Positions 1 to 6,041 of a stretch of 8,453 nt of DNA are shown here, in pieces. This DNA is from an uncultured Prevotella sp. (GTDB lineage: Bacteria; Bacteroidota; Bacteroidia; Bacteroidales; Bacteroidaceae). The stretch lies in contig CALBJK010000191.1 of NCBI GenBank assembly GCA_937892695.1, positions 1-8,453 on the forward strand, given 5' to 3'. The translations under genes were made by a program, and so were the position numbers. How positions within the stretch are numbered: the stretch's first letter is position 1; each line of letters starts with the position of its first letter. The notes beneath the pieces were generated by a model. That model was not told where the DNA came from. It worked only from the letters and a program-made list of their open reading frames with translations, and did not search any database.

Positions 1-528
1 TCCGGTCTGGGTGTTGTACAGTCCGTCGCTTTCGTCCTTTATGCCTTCTACTTTGCCGGTAATGGCGTTGGTTGTGAGGTCTAGGATATAGATGCCGTTA
101 GTGCTGCTGACGTATGCCTTGGTGTCGCTCACGGCGCAGAACGAACGTGCGTCGGCAGAAGCCTTGTCGCCGTCAGTCTTCAGCTCTTTGATGCTGGCTT
201 CTATCTTCATTGTCTTCGCGTCACATACAGTGATGCGCCCTCCGGTGGTCTGGTCGTCACTGTAGTCTTGCTTTGACATGATGTACATGCGGCCATTGTG
301 TATTGCGCCGTATTCGGCAGTATTGCCGAGCGACTGTCCGGGGTTGTTCTCCTTCACGACATTATAGTCCCATGTGCCGTCCTCGTTGAGAAAGTTGACA
401 GAGCTGCTGTTGTGCCCGAACCAGTCTTCGTTGACTATAAATACGCCCTTGGTATAGTCTTTCTGTTGTGCCGATGCCGACAGGGCAGCCAGTGAGGCGG
501 TGATGAATAATGTAAAGATTCTGTTCAT
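1..528 (-). CDS. Secreted BtuG-like (DUF5074/YncE-type) beta-propeller protein, 3' end outside window
   Basis: Only the first 176 codons lie in the window; the reading frame is open from the ATG at 528 to base 1. Residues 1-20 form a signal peptide (MNRIFTLF..., ending SASA) with a signal peptidase I site before Gln21 and no lipobox cysteine, so the protein should be exported to the periplasm or beyond without a lipid anchor. The mature part starts with KGVFIVNEDWFGHNSSSVNF and continues with repeated short strands (NGRMYIMSKQ, ITVCDAKTMKIEASI, KAYVSSTNGIYILDL) as in YncE/DUF5074 seven-bladed propellers. It resembles the opening of the btuG product (VVGMYLLNEGNMGSN...), so the two look like paralogues. 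It is the last visible gene of the cobalamin operon, 187 bases after the PKD lipoprotein gene. I see no consensus promoter in front of it, so co-transcription is likely. A role in corrinoid binding is inferred from similarity and position. Confidence 0.85.
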   Translation of the reverse strand, partial: MNRIFTLFITASLAALSASAQQKDYTKGVFIVNEDWFGHNSSSVNFLNEDGTWDYNVVKENNPGQSLGNTAEYGAIHNGRMYIMSKQDYSDDQTTGGRITVCDAKTMKIEASIKELKTDGDKASADARSFCAVSDTKAYVSSTNGIYILDLTTNAITGKVEGIKDESDGLYNTQTG

Positions 529-616
529 GTTGTTGATGTTTTGATTATTGTTTTATATGAATGTTTTTTTGTGTCCTACATTTTATTTTGCGGCTCACCT
601 GAGATTTTCCGTTGAG

Positions 617-639
617 GAGACGCACCAGAGCGGTGTCTC
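617..639. repeat. Hairpin of the GAGAC/GTCTC repeat family
   Basis: GAGA (617-620) and CACC (623-626) can pair with TCTC (636-639) and GGTG (632-635), leaving a two-base bulge and the loop AGAGC. There is no T-run directly after it on either strand, so a factor-independent terminator is not supported. The sequence looks like one half of a dispersed intergenic repeat whose other copy lies at 706-716. Confidence 0.5.
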
Positions 640-714
640 TACACGCTGGATGCCCATGTGCCCCGTTGAATGTCAATCTGTGTTTTAAGCGGATTGCCAT
701 CCTTCTGTAGAGAC
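635..714. repeat. Possible inverted-repeat-bounded dispersed element (80 bp)
   Basis: GTCTCTACA (635-643) and TGTAGAGAC (706-714) are perfect 9-base inverted repeats around a 62-base centre that has no coding signal. The left arm overlaps the 617-639 hairpin, and the right arm overlaps a third hairpin spanning the stop codon of the neighbouring gene (GAGACGC 710-716 with GCGCCTC 726-732). This looks like a small non-autonomous or dispersed repeat, but no target-site duplication is evident, and its copy number cannot be judged from one window. Confidence 0.4.
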
Positions 715-715
715 G

Positions 716-1984
716 CTACTTTAGTGCGCCTCTCAAGCGTATGTTTTTCCTCTTCTGTTGCTTCTGGGATACATGCAGGTCTGTGGCGCGTCCCACTTCG
801 GTCGACGTTTCTCCTATCCATCCGCAGTTTTGCAGTATGGCGGTGTACACTCTCACAAAGTCGGCTCCGGGCAGACTGACGCTGCGGCCTTCGCTGTCGA
901 TCGCATCGGCTATGTCGAAGCTGCACAGCGCGACAGAATCGTTGGGATGGTTGTCGACGTAACCCCATGGGTAAGACGAGAGCACATAGTACTGTCCGTT
1001 GCCGCTCGTGTCGTGTCCGTTCTGGGGCAGAAGAGTGCCGCCGAACGTTATGTTGTCGTCTTTCAGCCATTGAGGATAGTAGTCTTGAGTATGGAAAACG
1101 TTCTTTTCCAGATATCCAGAGCTGCCGTCATTGGCTTCCCATCTGATGTATCTGCTGTCGGCAATGTGGCTGTCGTCGCCTTTGACAGGCGTGTGGTTGG
1201 AGGGTGTGCGGTGATAGGTTACGGCGTAATTTCTCTTTACCGCAGGGTTATGCAGTTCGCTCCCTGCCAGTTCGTACCATTCGTCTTCGTCGGGCCGCCC
1301 GTTCATATTACGGTCCAGAGCTACCATTACTATTCCCGGCTCACAGCTTCCTCCCCGGTTCTTGCCCTGTTCTGGCTTGTCCGAATAGAAGGCGTTACCC
1401 TTTATGTAGAAGTCTTTCTGGCCTGCGACGTTGACCACGGTGTGGTCGAAGGCGAACGTGACATAGCCGCCGAAAGCTCCGAGCGACACTATCCCGTCGT
1501 CCGTTATGTCGTCTTCGGCCTTTCGGCGCATGTCCTCGGCGTTGTCACCTTGCTCGTAGAGAGGCATTACGTTGACAAACTGTCCCGGGGCAGGGCAGTA
1601 TTCGTACACACTTGCGGTGAACGGACTGTACTCCGTTTCTTCGTGTACGACGCTCACGACAGTATGATGCTCGTAGCTCTGTGACCCGTCGCCGATGCTG
1701 AACGTCAGGTTGTAGTCGCCCTCTTCGGCTGAGATAAACGTGTAGTCTCTGTCGGTAGCCACAACCGAATCGAGTCCAGAGGGAGTACGGAGAGTCCACC
1801 GGTACGAATCGCCGGTGAAGGCGGGTGCAAGCACCAGCTTCTGCATACGGGGCAGATAGTAGTGGTCGTCCAGTCCGAGACTCACCTGTTCGTCGTCACG
1901 GCTGCACGACTGGGACGATAAGGCTACAGCCCCCATCATAAGACCGCAGCATGTCTTCAGAATTCTATTTCTTGTAAGTTTCAT
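716..1984 (-). CDS. PKD/Ig-like domain surface lipoprotein of the cobalamin operon
   Basis: The product has 422 residues. A lipoprotein signal peptide ends LSSQSC with Cys27 as the lipidated residue, and the mature start CSRDDEQ is acidic, as in Bacteroidetes lipoproteins sent to the outer face of the outer membrane. Residues about 45-113 read as a PKD/Ig-like beta-sandwich (YRWTLRTPSG, DYTFISAEEGDYNLTF). Residues about 115-404 form a second globular domain with a calcium-type loop, D224-x-N226-x-N228-G-x-x-D232-x-D234-E-W. The last ~18 residues (after TDLH404) are lysine/arginine-rich and run into a GAGAC-type repeat, so the natural C-terminus may have been altered. The gene starts 33 bases after the btuG stop, with an AAGAAGA purine run just ahead of the ATG. 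PKD-like cell-surface proteins are known neighbours of BtuB/BtuG in Bacteroidetes; a direct corrinoid-binding role is inference. It could be related to the BtuH class of B12-binding lipoproteins, but I cannot confirm that from sequence alone. Confidence 0.85.
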   Translation of the reverse strand: MKLTRNRILKTCCGLMMGAVALSSQSCSRDDEQVSLGLDDHYYLPRMQKLVLAPAFTGDSYRWTLRTPSGLDSVVATDRDYTFISAEEGDYNLTFSIGDGSQSYEHHTVVSVVHEETEYSPFTASVYEYCPAPGQFVNVMPLYEQGDNAEDMRRKAEDDITDDGIVSLGAFGGYVTFAFDHTVVNVAGQKDFYIKGNAFYSDKPEQGKNRGGSCEPGIVMVALDRNMNGRPDEDEWYELAGSELHNPAVKRNYAVTYHRTPSNHTPVKGDDSHIADSRYIRWEANDGSSGYLEKNVFHTQDYYPQWLKDDNITFGGTLLPQNGHDTSGNGQYYVLSSYPWGYVDNHPNDSVALCSFDIADAIDSEGRSVSLPGADFVRVYTAILQNCGWIGETSTEVGRATDLHVSQKQQKRKNIRLRGALK

Positions 1985-2017
1985 GTTCTTCTTAAAAGCT
2001 GATATTGTTCAACGTCC

Positions 2018-3172
2018 TTATCTTTCCAGGAAGGCGATATGGGCAGGTATGTCGCCAGTGCGCACGCTCCATTTGCGCCGTCCGTCACGGCCATAACAAT
2101 GGAGCACGCCGCTCGAAATATAGTTTTTGGCATCGGTCACGAATATTTCGCCCGTCTCTGGATGGATGGCAATGCCGTAGGGCACGGCTATGTCGCGTTG
2201 TGTGCCGTCGGTGATGAACGAATCGCTCACGCGCCGTTTATTCCTGATGTCTACGATGCCGTAGGTGACGGTGTTGGTCTGTGAGTGGTCGTTCCACGCC
2301 GTGCTGTAATAGTAGAGCGAGTCGCCGCTGATGGCGAAGTCGGAACAGGGAATGTTGAGTGTATCGGTCACTTCCATCTCGTCGCGTCCCGGCTGCTTCT
2401 GCATTACGTACAGATTGGACTGCACCTTGCCGTAGTCGCCACGCGAAGTAACCCAAAGCCGTCCGTAGCGGTCGGCACGGATGTGGCAGAGATTTACGCC
2501 TGTCGGAATCTTTCTTATCTGTCTGAAGTCGCTGAGTTGTATCACCGAGACGGTGTTGTCATACTTCGGAGCCATATATCCGCCCGAATTGGCGACATAG
2601 AGCCGGTCGCCGAGTACGGCCATTTCTTCTGGCTGGTAGCCCACGGTGCAACGCCCGACAGTCGTGAGCGATGTAGTGTCAACCTTGTAGACGGCTCCCC
2701 TGACTGCATCGGGATTGTTCAGCTCTACCGGCCCTACGTAGGACGAGACGTAGGCATAGCCCCGGTCGAACGTCACAAACCGGCAGTTGGGTATGTTTAT
2801 CTGTGTGATGCGTTTGCCCGAATGCGCATCGAGCACCTCTACCTTGTTGGAACAGTTCACCACGACGTACATCTTCGAACCGTATATGCGGATGTCGTTG
2901 CCCACATCGCCCAGTTCCATAACGACGTTAGGATTGCGTTCGGCGTAGATGTTGCGCATGTATACGCCTTGGGCATAGTCAAGAAAATCGAGCGTACACT
3001 TGTTGCTGCCCATGTTGCCTTCGTTGAGCAGATACATGCCGACGACCTTCTGACCCGGCGCAAGGCTTACGGGCAGACGGTCGTACTGGGTGGGCACTAC
3101 CGTTTCTTCCTCGCGACACGAAAAGAGAGCGAGCGAAGCCATGAGTATTATTATAAGCCAGAGTTTGTTCAT
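2018..3172 (-). CDS. btuG: BtuG-type surface cobalamin-binding lipoprotein (beta-propeller)
   Basis: The product has 384 residues. A short lipoprotein signal peptide ends LALFSC, with Cys19 lipidated and followed by REEE, an acidic surface-export signal. The rest consists of YncE-like propeller repeats: VGMYLLNEGNMGSN, IRIYGSKMYVVVN, VEVLDAHSGKRITQINIP, MAVLGDRLYVANSGGY, GIAIHPETGEIFVTDA. Length and pattern match the seven-bladed BtuG family of gut Bacteroides, which binds B12 with very high affinity on the cell surface and sits as a lid over BtuB. The ATG overlaps the btuB stop as ATGA, so the two are translationally coupled, as suits partners in one complex. Control comes from the cobalamin riboswitch ahead of btuB. 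The family assignment is strong; actual ligand preference (cobalamin versus other corrinoids) cannot be read here. Confidence 0.9.
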   Translation of the reverse strand: MNKLWLIIILMASLALFSCREEETVVPTQYDRLPVSLAPGQKVVGMYLLNEGNMGSNKCTLDFLDYAQGVYMRNIYAERNPNVVMELGDVGNDIRIYGSKMYVVVNCSNKVEVLDAHSGKRITQINIPNCRFVTFDRGYAYVSSYVGPVELNNPDAVRGAVYKVDTTSLTTVGRCTVGYQPEEMAVLGDRLYVANSGGYMAPKYDNTVSVIQLSDFRQIRKIPTGVNLCHIRADRYGRLWVTSRGDYGKVQSNLYVMQKQPGRDEMEVTDTLNIPCSDFAISGDSLYYYSTAWNDHSQTNTVTYGIVDIRNKRRVSDSFITDGTQRDIAVPYGIAIHPETGEIFVTDAKNYISSGVLHCYGRDGRRKWSVRTGDIPAHIAFLER

Positions 3173-5178
3173 ATTTCAAAAGTAAGAGTGAGCCGGAAGT
3201 TGCGGCGCGGCATGGGATAGTTGAGTATCACGTCGTAGTCCTGGCTGAAGAGGTTGTTCACTTCGAGCGTGGCCTTGGCCGAGTAACGGCTCCATCGGAA
3301 CAGTCTTGTCACCGACATGTCGCTCGTGTACCACGGCTGTACGTGGTTGTAGACGATGTTCTCCTGCTGGTTGTAGCGTTGGCCGGTATAGACGAAGCTG
3401 TAGTTGAGGCTCCACTCACGCCACTGTGCCTGCACCGTCGCCGAACCGCTGTGCCATGGTATGTATGGTATCTGGTTGCGGTAGTAAGTGTCGGCAGGGT
3501 TGGTCACGTCGATGGCTTCTTGATAGGTGTATTGCAGCCGGGTCGTGATATATAGCTGGCGGATGGGCTGGAGGGTCAGTCCGGCTGTAACGTCCACACC
3601 CGTTATGCGCACCCGTCCGAGGTTGAGCATCGTCCATCTGAACTGCGCCCCCTTGGGATATGCCACAATCTTGTCGCGTACATTGTTGCGATAGACATCA
3701 GCCCGTATGTCCCATGCCGTGACTATGCGGTCGGTGTGCCGCCGGCTTTCGTATGAGAAGCCAGCGTCATACTGCGTGGCGCGTTCGGGCGACAGCCGGG
3801 CGTTGCCCATGTCGGTGTAGTAGAGGTCGTTGAACGTAGGCATACGAAAACTGTGTTTGGCAAAGGCGCGGAAGGTCAGTCCGTAGCGCACCAACGGCTT
3901 GTAGGCCACGAACAGTGCAGGCGAAAGGGCGTTCTTGTCGTCGGGCGATATGGCCGTGCGCAGCCGGTCGTGTATGTGGGTGAAGGCGAGGCTGCCCTGA
4001 ATCTTTACAGGTCCGAGCGTTGCAGCTGTGGCCAGTGAGGCTATGTGGGTCCATCGGGTGGGGTAGACGAAGCTCGTCAGATTGGCATCCATTGTGTTCC
4101 AGCGCAAGTCGTACGACGCAGACACATCCCAGAAACTCGTAATATTATATAGGTGTGAGGTTGAGGCGTAGAGTTCCTTTTGCCGGTAGACGTTGTCGAT
4201 GCGGGCAGTGGTTGTGTCGCGGTTTACGTATTTTGTCAGATAGTAGGCATACTTGGCCATCAGACGGGCGTGGTAGCGGCGTGAGAAGTCCTTGGTTATG
4301 TAGCCCTGTACGAAAGAGTTGTTGTCCCAGATGCGTTCGCCTCGCCGCCACACGTTGTTTACGATAGCTCCGGGCACGCCGCGTTCCGAGGTGTAGTTGT
4401 AGGCCTTGGCCATCCACGAACCTCCGTCAAACGTGCCGAAGAGCGCACCTTCAAGACGGGTTGAGCGTATGTCGCCGTTCTGTCTTACGGCGGTGGTGTC
4501 GTACATTGTTTCGTCAGAACCTACGGCGCGGCGGCGGTATCGGAACTTATACTTGCCGCTGCTGCTGAGCCATTCGCCGCTGAACGATGCAGCGACGCGG
4601 TCGGACAGCTTCAGCCCGAGAAGTACCGAGGGGTTTACGAGGTCGAACGACCCGCTCTTGAGCGTGGCTTTCAGACTGTAGGACAGTCCGGGGGCGAAGG
4701 TAGGACGGCGGCTCCACAGATATATCGACCCGGCCGAAGCGAAGTCGGAAGCCGACTGGAATATCTCGCTCTTCTGTCCGTTGTACAACTCTATTTCGCC
4801 GATATTGTCGAGCGAGAACATCCCGAGGTCTACCTGTCCGTTCTGTGCGTTGGCGAGCTGCACCCCGTCGTAGAACACCCCCACGTGGTTGGTGCCCATG
4901 CTGCGTATGTTGACGGTCTTGATGCCTCCCACTCCGCCGTAGTCCTTGAGCTGCACTCCGGCAAAATAGCGTAGCGCGTCGGCCACGCTCAGGCTGTTGA
5001 GCCGCTGCAGGTCGTCGCCGCCGAGCTTCTGCGGGGCGATGACGCTGCGCGGATTGCGTGAACTGACAATCACTTCTTTCAGACTGTATGTGCTGTCGCG
5101 CCGGACAGTACCGGGTTGCGCCGCGACAGCAGTCGCAGCCGACACGAGCAGCATGACCAGAAAAGTTTTTCCTGACAT
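3169..5178 (-). CDS. btuB: BtuB-type TonB-dependent outer-membrane cobalamin transporter
   Basis: The chosen ATG at 5178 gives 669 residues, close to the usual 600-700 for this family. Residues 1-20 are a signal peptide (MSGKTFLVMLLVSAATAVAA). A TonB-box-like stretch YSLKEVIVSS lies at 31-40. The plug domain follows (about 45-157) with SVADALRYFAGVQLKDYGG, TVNIRSMGTNHVGVFYDGVQ and IGEIELYNGQKS, then a 22-strand-type barrel ending FRLTLTFEI. There is no carboxypeptidase-like N-terminal extension, which separates it from SusC-type glycan transporters. The open frame reaches to 5436, but the upstream part is the riboswitch, so that longer start is rejected. The protein imports corrinoids across the outer membrane using TonB/ExbBD energy. 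The cobalamin riboswitch upstream and btuG overlapping its stop codon make the substrate assignment firm. Confidence 0.93.
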   Translation of the reverse strand: MSGKTFLVMLLVSAATAVAAQPGTVRRDSTYSLKEVIVSSRNPRSVIAPQKLGGDDLQRLNSLSVADALRYFAGVQLKDYGGVGGIKTVNIRSMGTNHVGVFYDGVQLANAQNGQVDLGMFSLDNIGEIELYNGQKSEIFQSASDFASAGSIYLWSRRPTFAPGLSYSLKATLKSGSFDLVNPSVLLGLKLSDRVAASFSGEWLSSSGKYKFRYRRRAVGSDETMYDTTAVRQNGDIRSTRLEGALFGTFDGGSWMAKAYNYTSERGVPGAIVNNVWRRGERIWDNNSFVQGYITKDFSRRYHARLMAKYAYYLTKYVNRDTTTARIDNVYRQKELYASTSHLYNITSFWDVSASYDLRWNTMDANLTSFVYPTRWTHIASLATAATLGPVKIQGSLAFTHIHDRLRTAISPDDKNALSPALFVAYKPLVRYGLTFRAFAKHSFRMPTFNDLYYTDMGNARLSPERATQYDAGFSYESRRHTDRIVTAWDIRADVYRNNVRDKIVAYPKGAQFRWTMLNLGRVRITGVDVTAGLTLQPIRQLYITTRLQYTYQEAIDVTNPADTYYRNQIPYIPWHSGSATVQAQWREWSLNYSFVYTGQRYNQQENIVYNHVQPWYTSDMSVTRLFRWSRYSAKATLEVNNLFSQDYDVILNYPMPRRNFRLTLTFEI

Positions 5179-5201
5179 ATTCAAACGATATAGTCCACCC
5201 T

Positions 5202-5232
5202 GCGGTCTAACCCACGAGACCGCTTTGGCGGT
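5202..5232 (-). promoter_or_regulatory. Riboswitch expression platform: two competing hairpins
   Basis: In the RNA, ACCGC (5232-5228) can pair with GCGGU (5223-5219) across a CAAA loop. Alternatively, GCGGUCU (5223-5217) can pair with AGACCGC (5208-5202) around the loop CGUGGGUU. Both use the same GCGGU segment, so only one can form at a time. The pair lies between the aptamer's closing stem and the btuB start codon 24 bases further on, the normal place for a switch. No U-run follows the second stem, so control of translation initiation is more likely than transcription termination. Confidence 0.6.
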
Positions 5233-5238
5233 GAAGAA

Positions 5239-5428
5239 GCTCCGGCAGGTCTTCTGACTCGTCGCCCGGACGCGAACGCCTTCCCGTACAAATGTACAGT
5301 GGCTGTCGTTGTTCGTGTCCCGATAAGGGCGGCTCACAGCAGCGGGACTGTCGGGGATTTTCACCCCGTTCCCTTTTGACGGATTGTGCTCTGGGTAAAC
5401 GTTCCTTTTGCGCACCTCCGACCGAAGC
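5239..5428 (-). promoter_or_regulatory. Cobalamin (adenosylcobalamin-class) riboswitch aptamer
   Basis: This RNA leader of btuB carries the conserved parts of a cobalamin aptamer in the right order. The 5' side of the closing stem is GCUUCGG (5428-5422), then GGAGGUGC, GGGAACGGGGUGA (5373-5361), AAUCCCC (5359-5353) and CAGUCCCGCUGCUGUGA (5350-5334). Next come the B12 box GCCACUG (5303-5297) and GAGUCAGAAGACCUGCC (5260-5244). The closing strand CCGGAGC (5245-5239) pairs with GCUUCGG over seven base pairs with one G-U. The aptamer binds cobalamin and represses the downstream uptake operon. Its presence identifies the substrate of BtuB/BtuG. Confidence 0.95.
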
Positions 5429-5433
5429 CGTTG

Positions 5434-5463
5434 CAAAGTTACTGCAAAAGAGTGAAATACAAA
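5434..5463 (-). promoter_or_regulatory. Bacteroidetes-type promoter of the btuB operon
   Basis: On the minus strand the -7 box TAACTTTG (5441-5434) matches TAnnTTTG exactly, and a TTTG -33 box lies at 5463-5460 with an 18-base spacer (another TTTG is at 5468-5465). Transcription from it would start about 5427, at the first base of the riboswitch closing stem, so the leader is almost exactly the aptamer. The agreement of the two independent predictions makes both more credible. Confidence 0.8.
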
Positions 5464-5480
5464 ACAAACTCGTTTGTTTT
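5461..5480. repeat. Perfect 9+9 palindrome over the btuB -33 region
   Basis: AAAACAAAC (5461-5469) and GTTTGTTTT (5472-5480) are perfect inverted repeats separated by two bases. The spacing is too short for an RNA hairpin loop without losing pairs, so a protein-binding operator or a chance AT-rich palindrome is more likely. It overlaps the -33 element of the btuB promoter, where a bound protein would compete with RNA polymerase. Confidence 0.5.
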
Positions 5481-5492
5481 TTATTTCCGAGT

Positions 5493-5519
5493 GCAGCGTA
5501 ACTTCTCCATAGTTACTGC
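5493..5519. repeat. Stem-loop between the four-cysteine gene and the btuB promoter
   Basis: GTAACT (5498-5503) pairs with AGTTAC (5511-5516) around a seven-base loop, and GCA/TGC extend the stem after a two-base bulge. It lies about 70 bases after the stop codon of the 66-aa minus-strand gene and may end that transcript or separate it from the btuB promoter. No clean T-run follows directly. Part of it, AGTTACTGCAAAAG (5511-5524), is repeated exactly at 5437-5450 over the btuB promoter. Confidence 0.4.
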
Positions 5520-5588
5520 AAAAGGGCGGAATGGCGTGACGGCAACTCTATCCGTTATTGGCACGATGCAGGTATTCATTAAACAAGT

Positions 5589-5789
5589 TTATGTCCACAG
5601 CTTAGAGGCGATAGAAGCAAATTCCACCTTACCGTCAATATAATCAGCAAAGACCTCCATGGCCGGCTTGCCTTCAGGCAAATGGCAAGAGCCGCAGCCG
5701 CCGCACGCCGGGAATTGGCAGCTGAACCGTTCGCGCACGAAGTCGATGCGCTCTTCTCTGTCTGAAAAATCAATCTTTGGTGCTATCAT
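5589..5789 (-). CDS. Small four-cysteine protein (66 aa), function unknown
   Basis: I do not recognise a named family. The frame runs from the ATG at 5789 to TAA at 5589. The N-terminal third is charged (IDFSDREERIDFVRERF). The core is C24-x4-C29-x2-C32-x2-C35 followed by His36 (FSCQFPACGGCGSCHLPEG), and the rest looks helical (AMEVFADYIDGKVEFASIASKLW). There is no signal peptide, so it should be cytoplasmic. Four closely spaced cysteines suggest a bound metal (zinc or an iron-sulphur cluster), an inference from spacing only. A second frame through the same bases also yields an ORF of similar length (5579-5773), but this one holds the ordered Cys/Gly motif and the better start. It reads in the same direction as btuB but has its own upstream region, so membership in the B12 operon is uncertain. 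Confidence 0.7.
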   Translation of the reverse strand: MIAPKIDFSDREERIDFVRERFSCQFPACGGCGSCHLPEGKPAMEVFADYIDGKVEFASIASKLWT

Positions 5790-6041
5790 TTTCTCTGTTT
5801 ATCCTAAACTGGCTATTCAAGGGCTAGTAGTCCACGTATAAATGTTTTGCAAAGATAAGAAATATATTCTATTCGTGCATCTTACGTTTGCAAAGAATTT
5901 GTGCCTTTACGAGTGTGATTGACGTATGGAATTATTCTTTTAAATCGCATATTTTTATAATAAAACGACATAAAATTTGTTATTTATATTTCTTTTTGAT
6001 AACTTTGCACTTAAAATAAAAGTCAAAAGGTAAGAGAATCT
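5790..6041. other. Divergent intergenic promoter region
   Basis: These 252 AT-rich bases separate the leftward four-cysteine gene from the rightward permease gene. They hold the permease promoter (5976-6007) and a possible -7 box for the leftward gene, TATCTTTG on the minus strand at 5857-5850, which lacks a matching -33 TTTG. Two copies of TTTGCAAAGA (5846-5855 and 5887-5896) sit 41 bases apart. Nothing coding is seen. Confidence 0.6.
5976..6007 (+). promoter_or_regulatory. Bacteroidetes-type promoter of the permease gene
   Basis: TTTG (5976-5979) and TAACTTTG (6000-6007) are separated by 20 bases, matching the Bacteroides -33/-7 consensus. Transcription should start about 6012-6014, leaving a leader of roughly 30 bases. 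The leader contains AAAAGGTAAGAG shortly before the ATG at 6042, which supports that start codon. Confidence 0.8.

Larger units (their letters stand above)
529..715. other. Intergenic region with GTAGAGAC-type repeats
   Basis: This 187-base gap separates two same-direction genes. The part next to the left-hand gene (about 529-600) is AT-rich, has no convincing TAnnTTTG element on the minus strand, and probably serves as a leader. The remainder (about 610-715) carries several copies, direct and inverted, of a GTAGAGACGC-like word and can fold into hairpins, listed separately. No open reading frame of coding character is seen here. Confidence 0.6.

Noticed and set aside
617..639. Rho-independent terminator after the PKD gene
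   Set aside because: A hairpin can form, but it has a bulge and no T-run follows on either strand. A repeat element explains it better.
639..1070. 143-aa arginine-rich frame on the minus strand
   Set aside because: It is an out-of-frame shadow of the PKD gene, with the Arg/His-rich composition typical of such shadows.
758..1684. 308-aa open frame on the plus strand
   Set aside because: It is the antisense of the PKD lipoprotein gene, with no promoter and a composition unlike any family I recognise. The minus-strand protein has a lipobox and domains.
2285..3220. 311-aa open frame on the plus strand
   Set aside because: It is the antisense of btuG, whose minus-strand frame shows clear propeller repeats and overlaps btuB as ATGA.
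5179..5436. N-terminal extension of BtuB by 86 residues to an ATG at 5436
   Set aside because: The extension lies over the cobalamin riboswitch and most of it reads as structured RNA. The ATG at 5178 begins a standard signal peptide and gives the family's normal length.
5438..5524. CRISPR-like repeat (AGTTACTGCAAAAG twice)
   Set aside because: There are only two copies, 14 bases long, one of them part of a promoter and the other of a stem-loop; there is no array structure.
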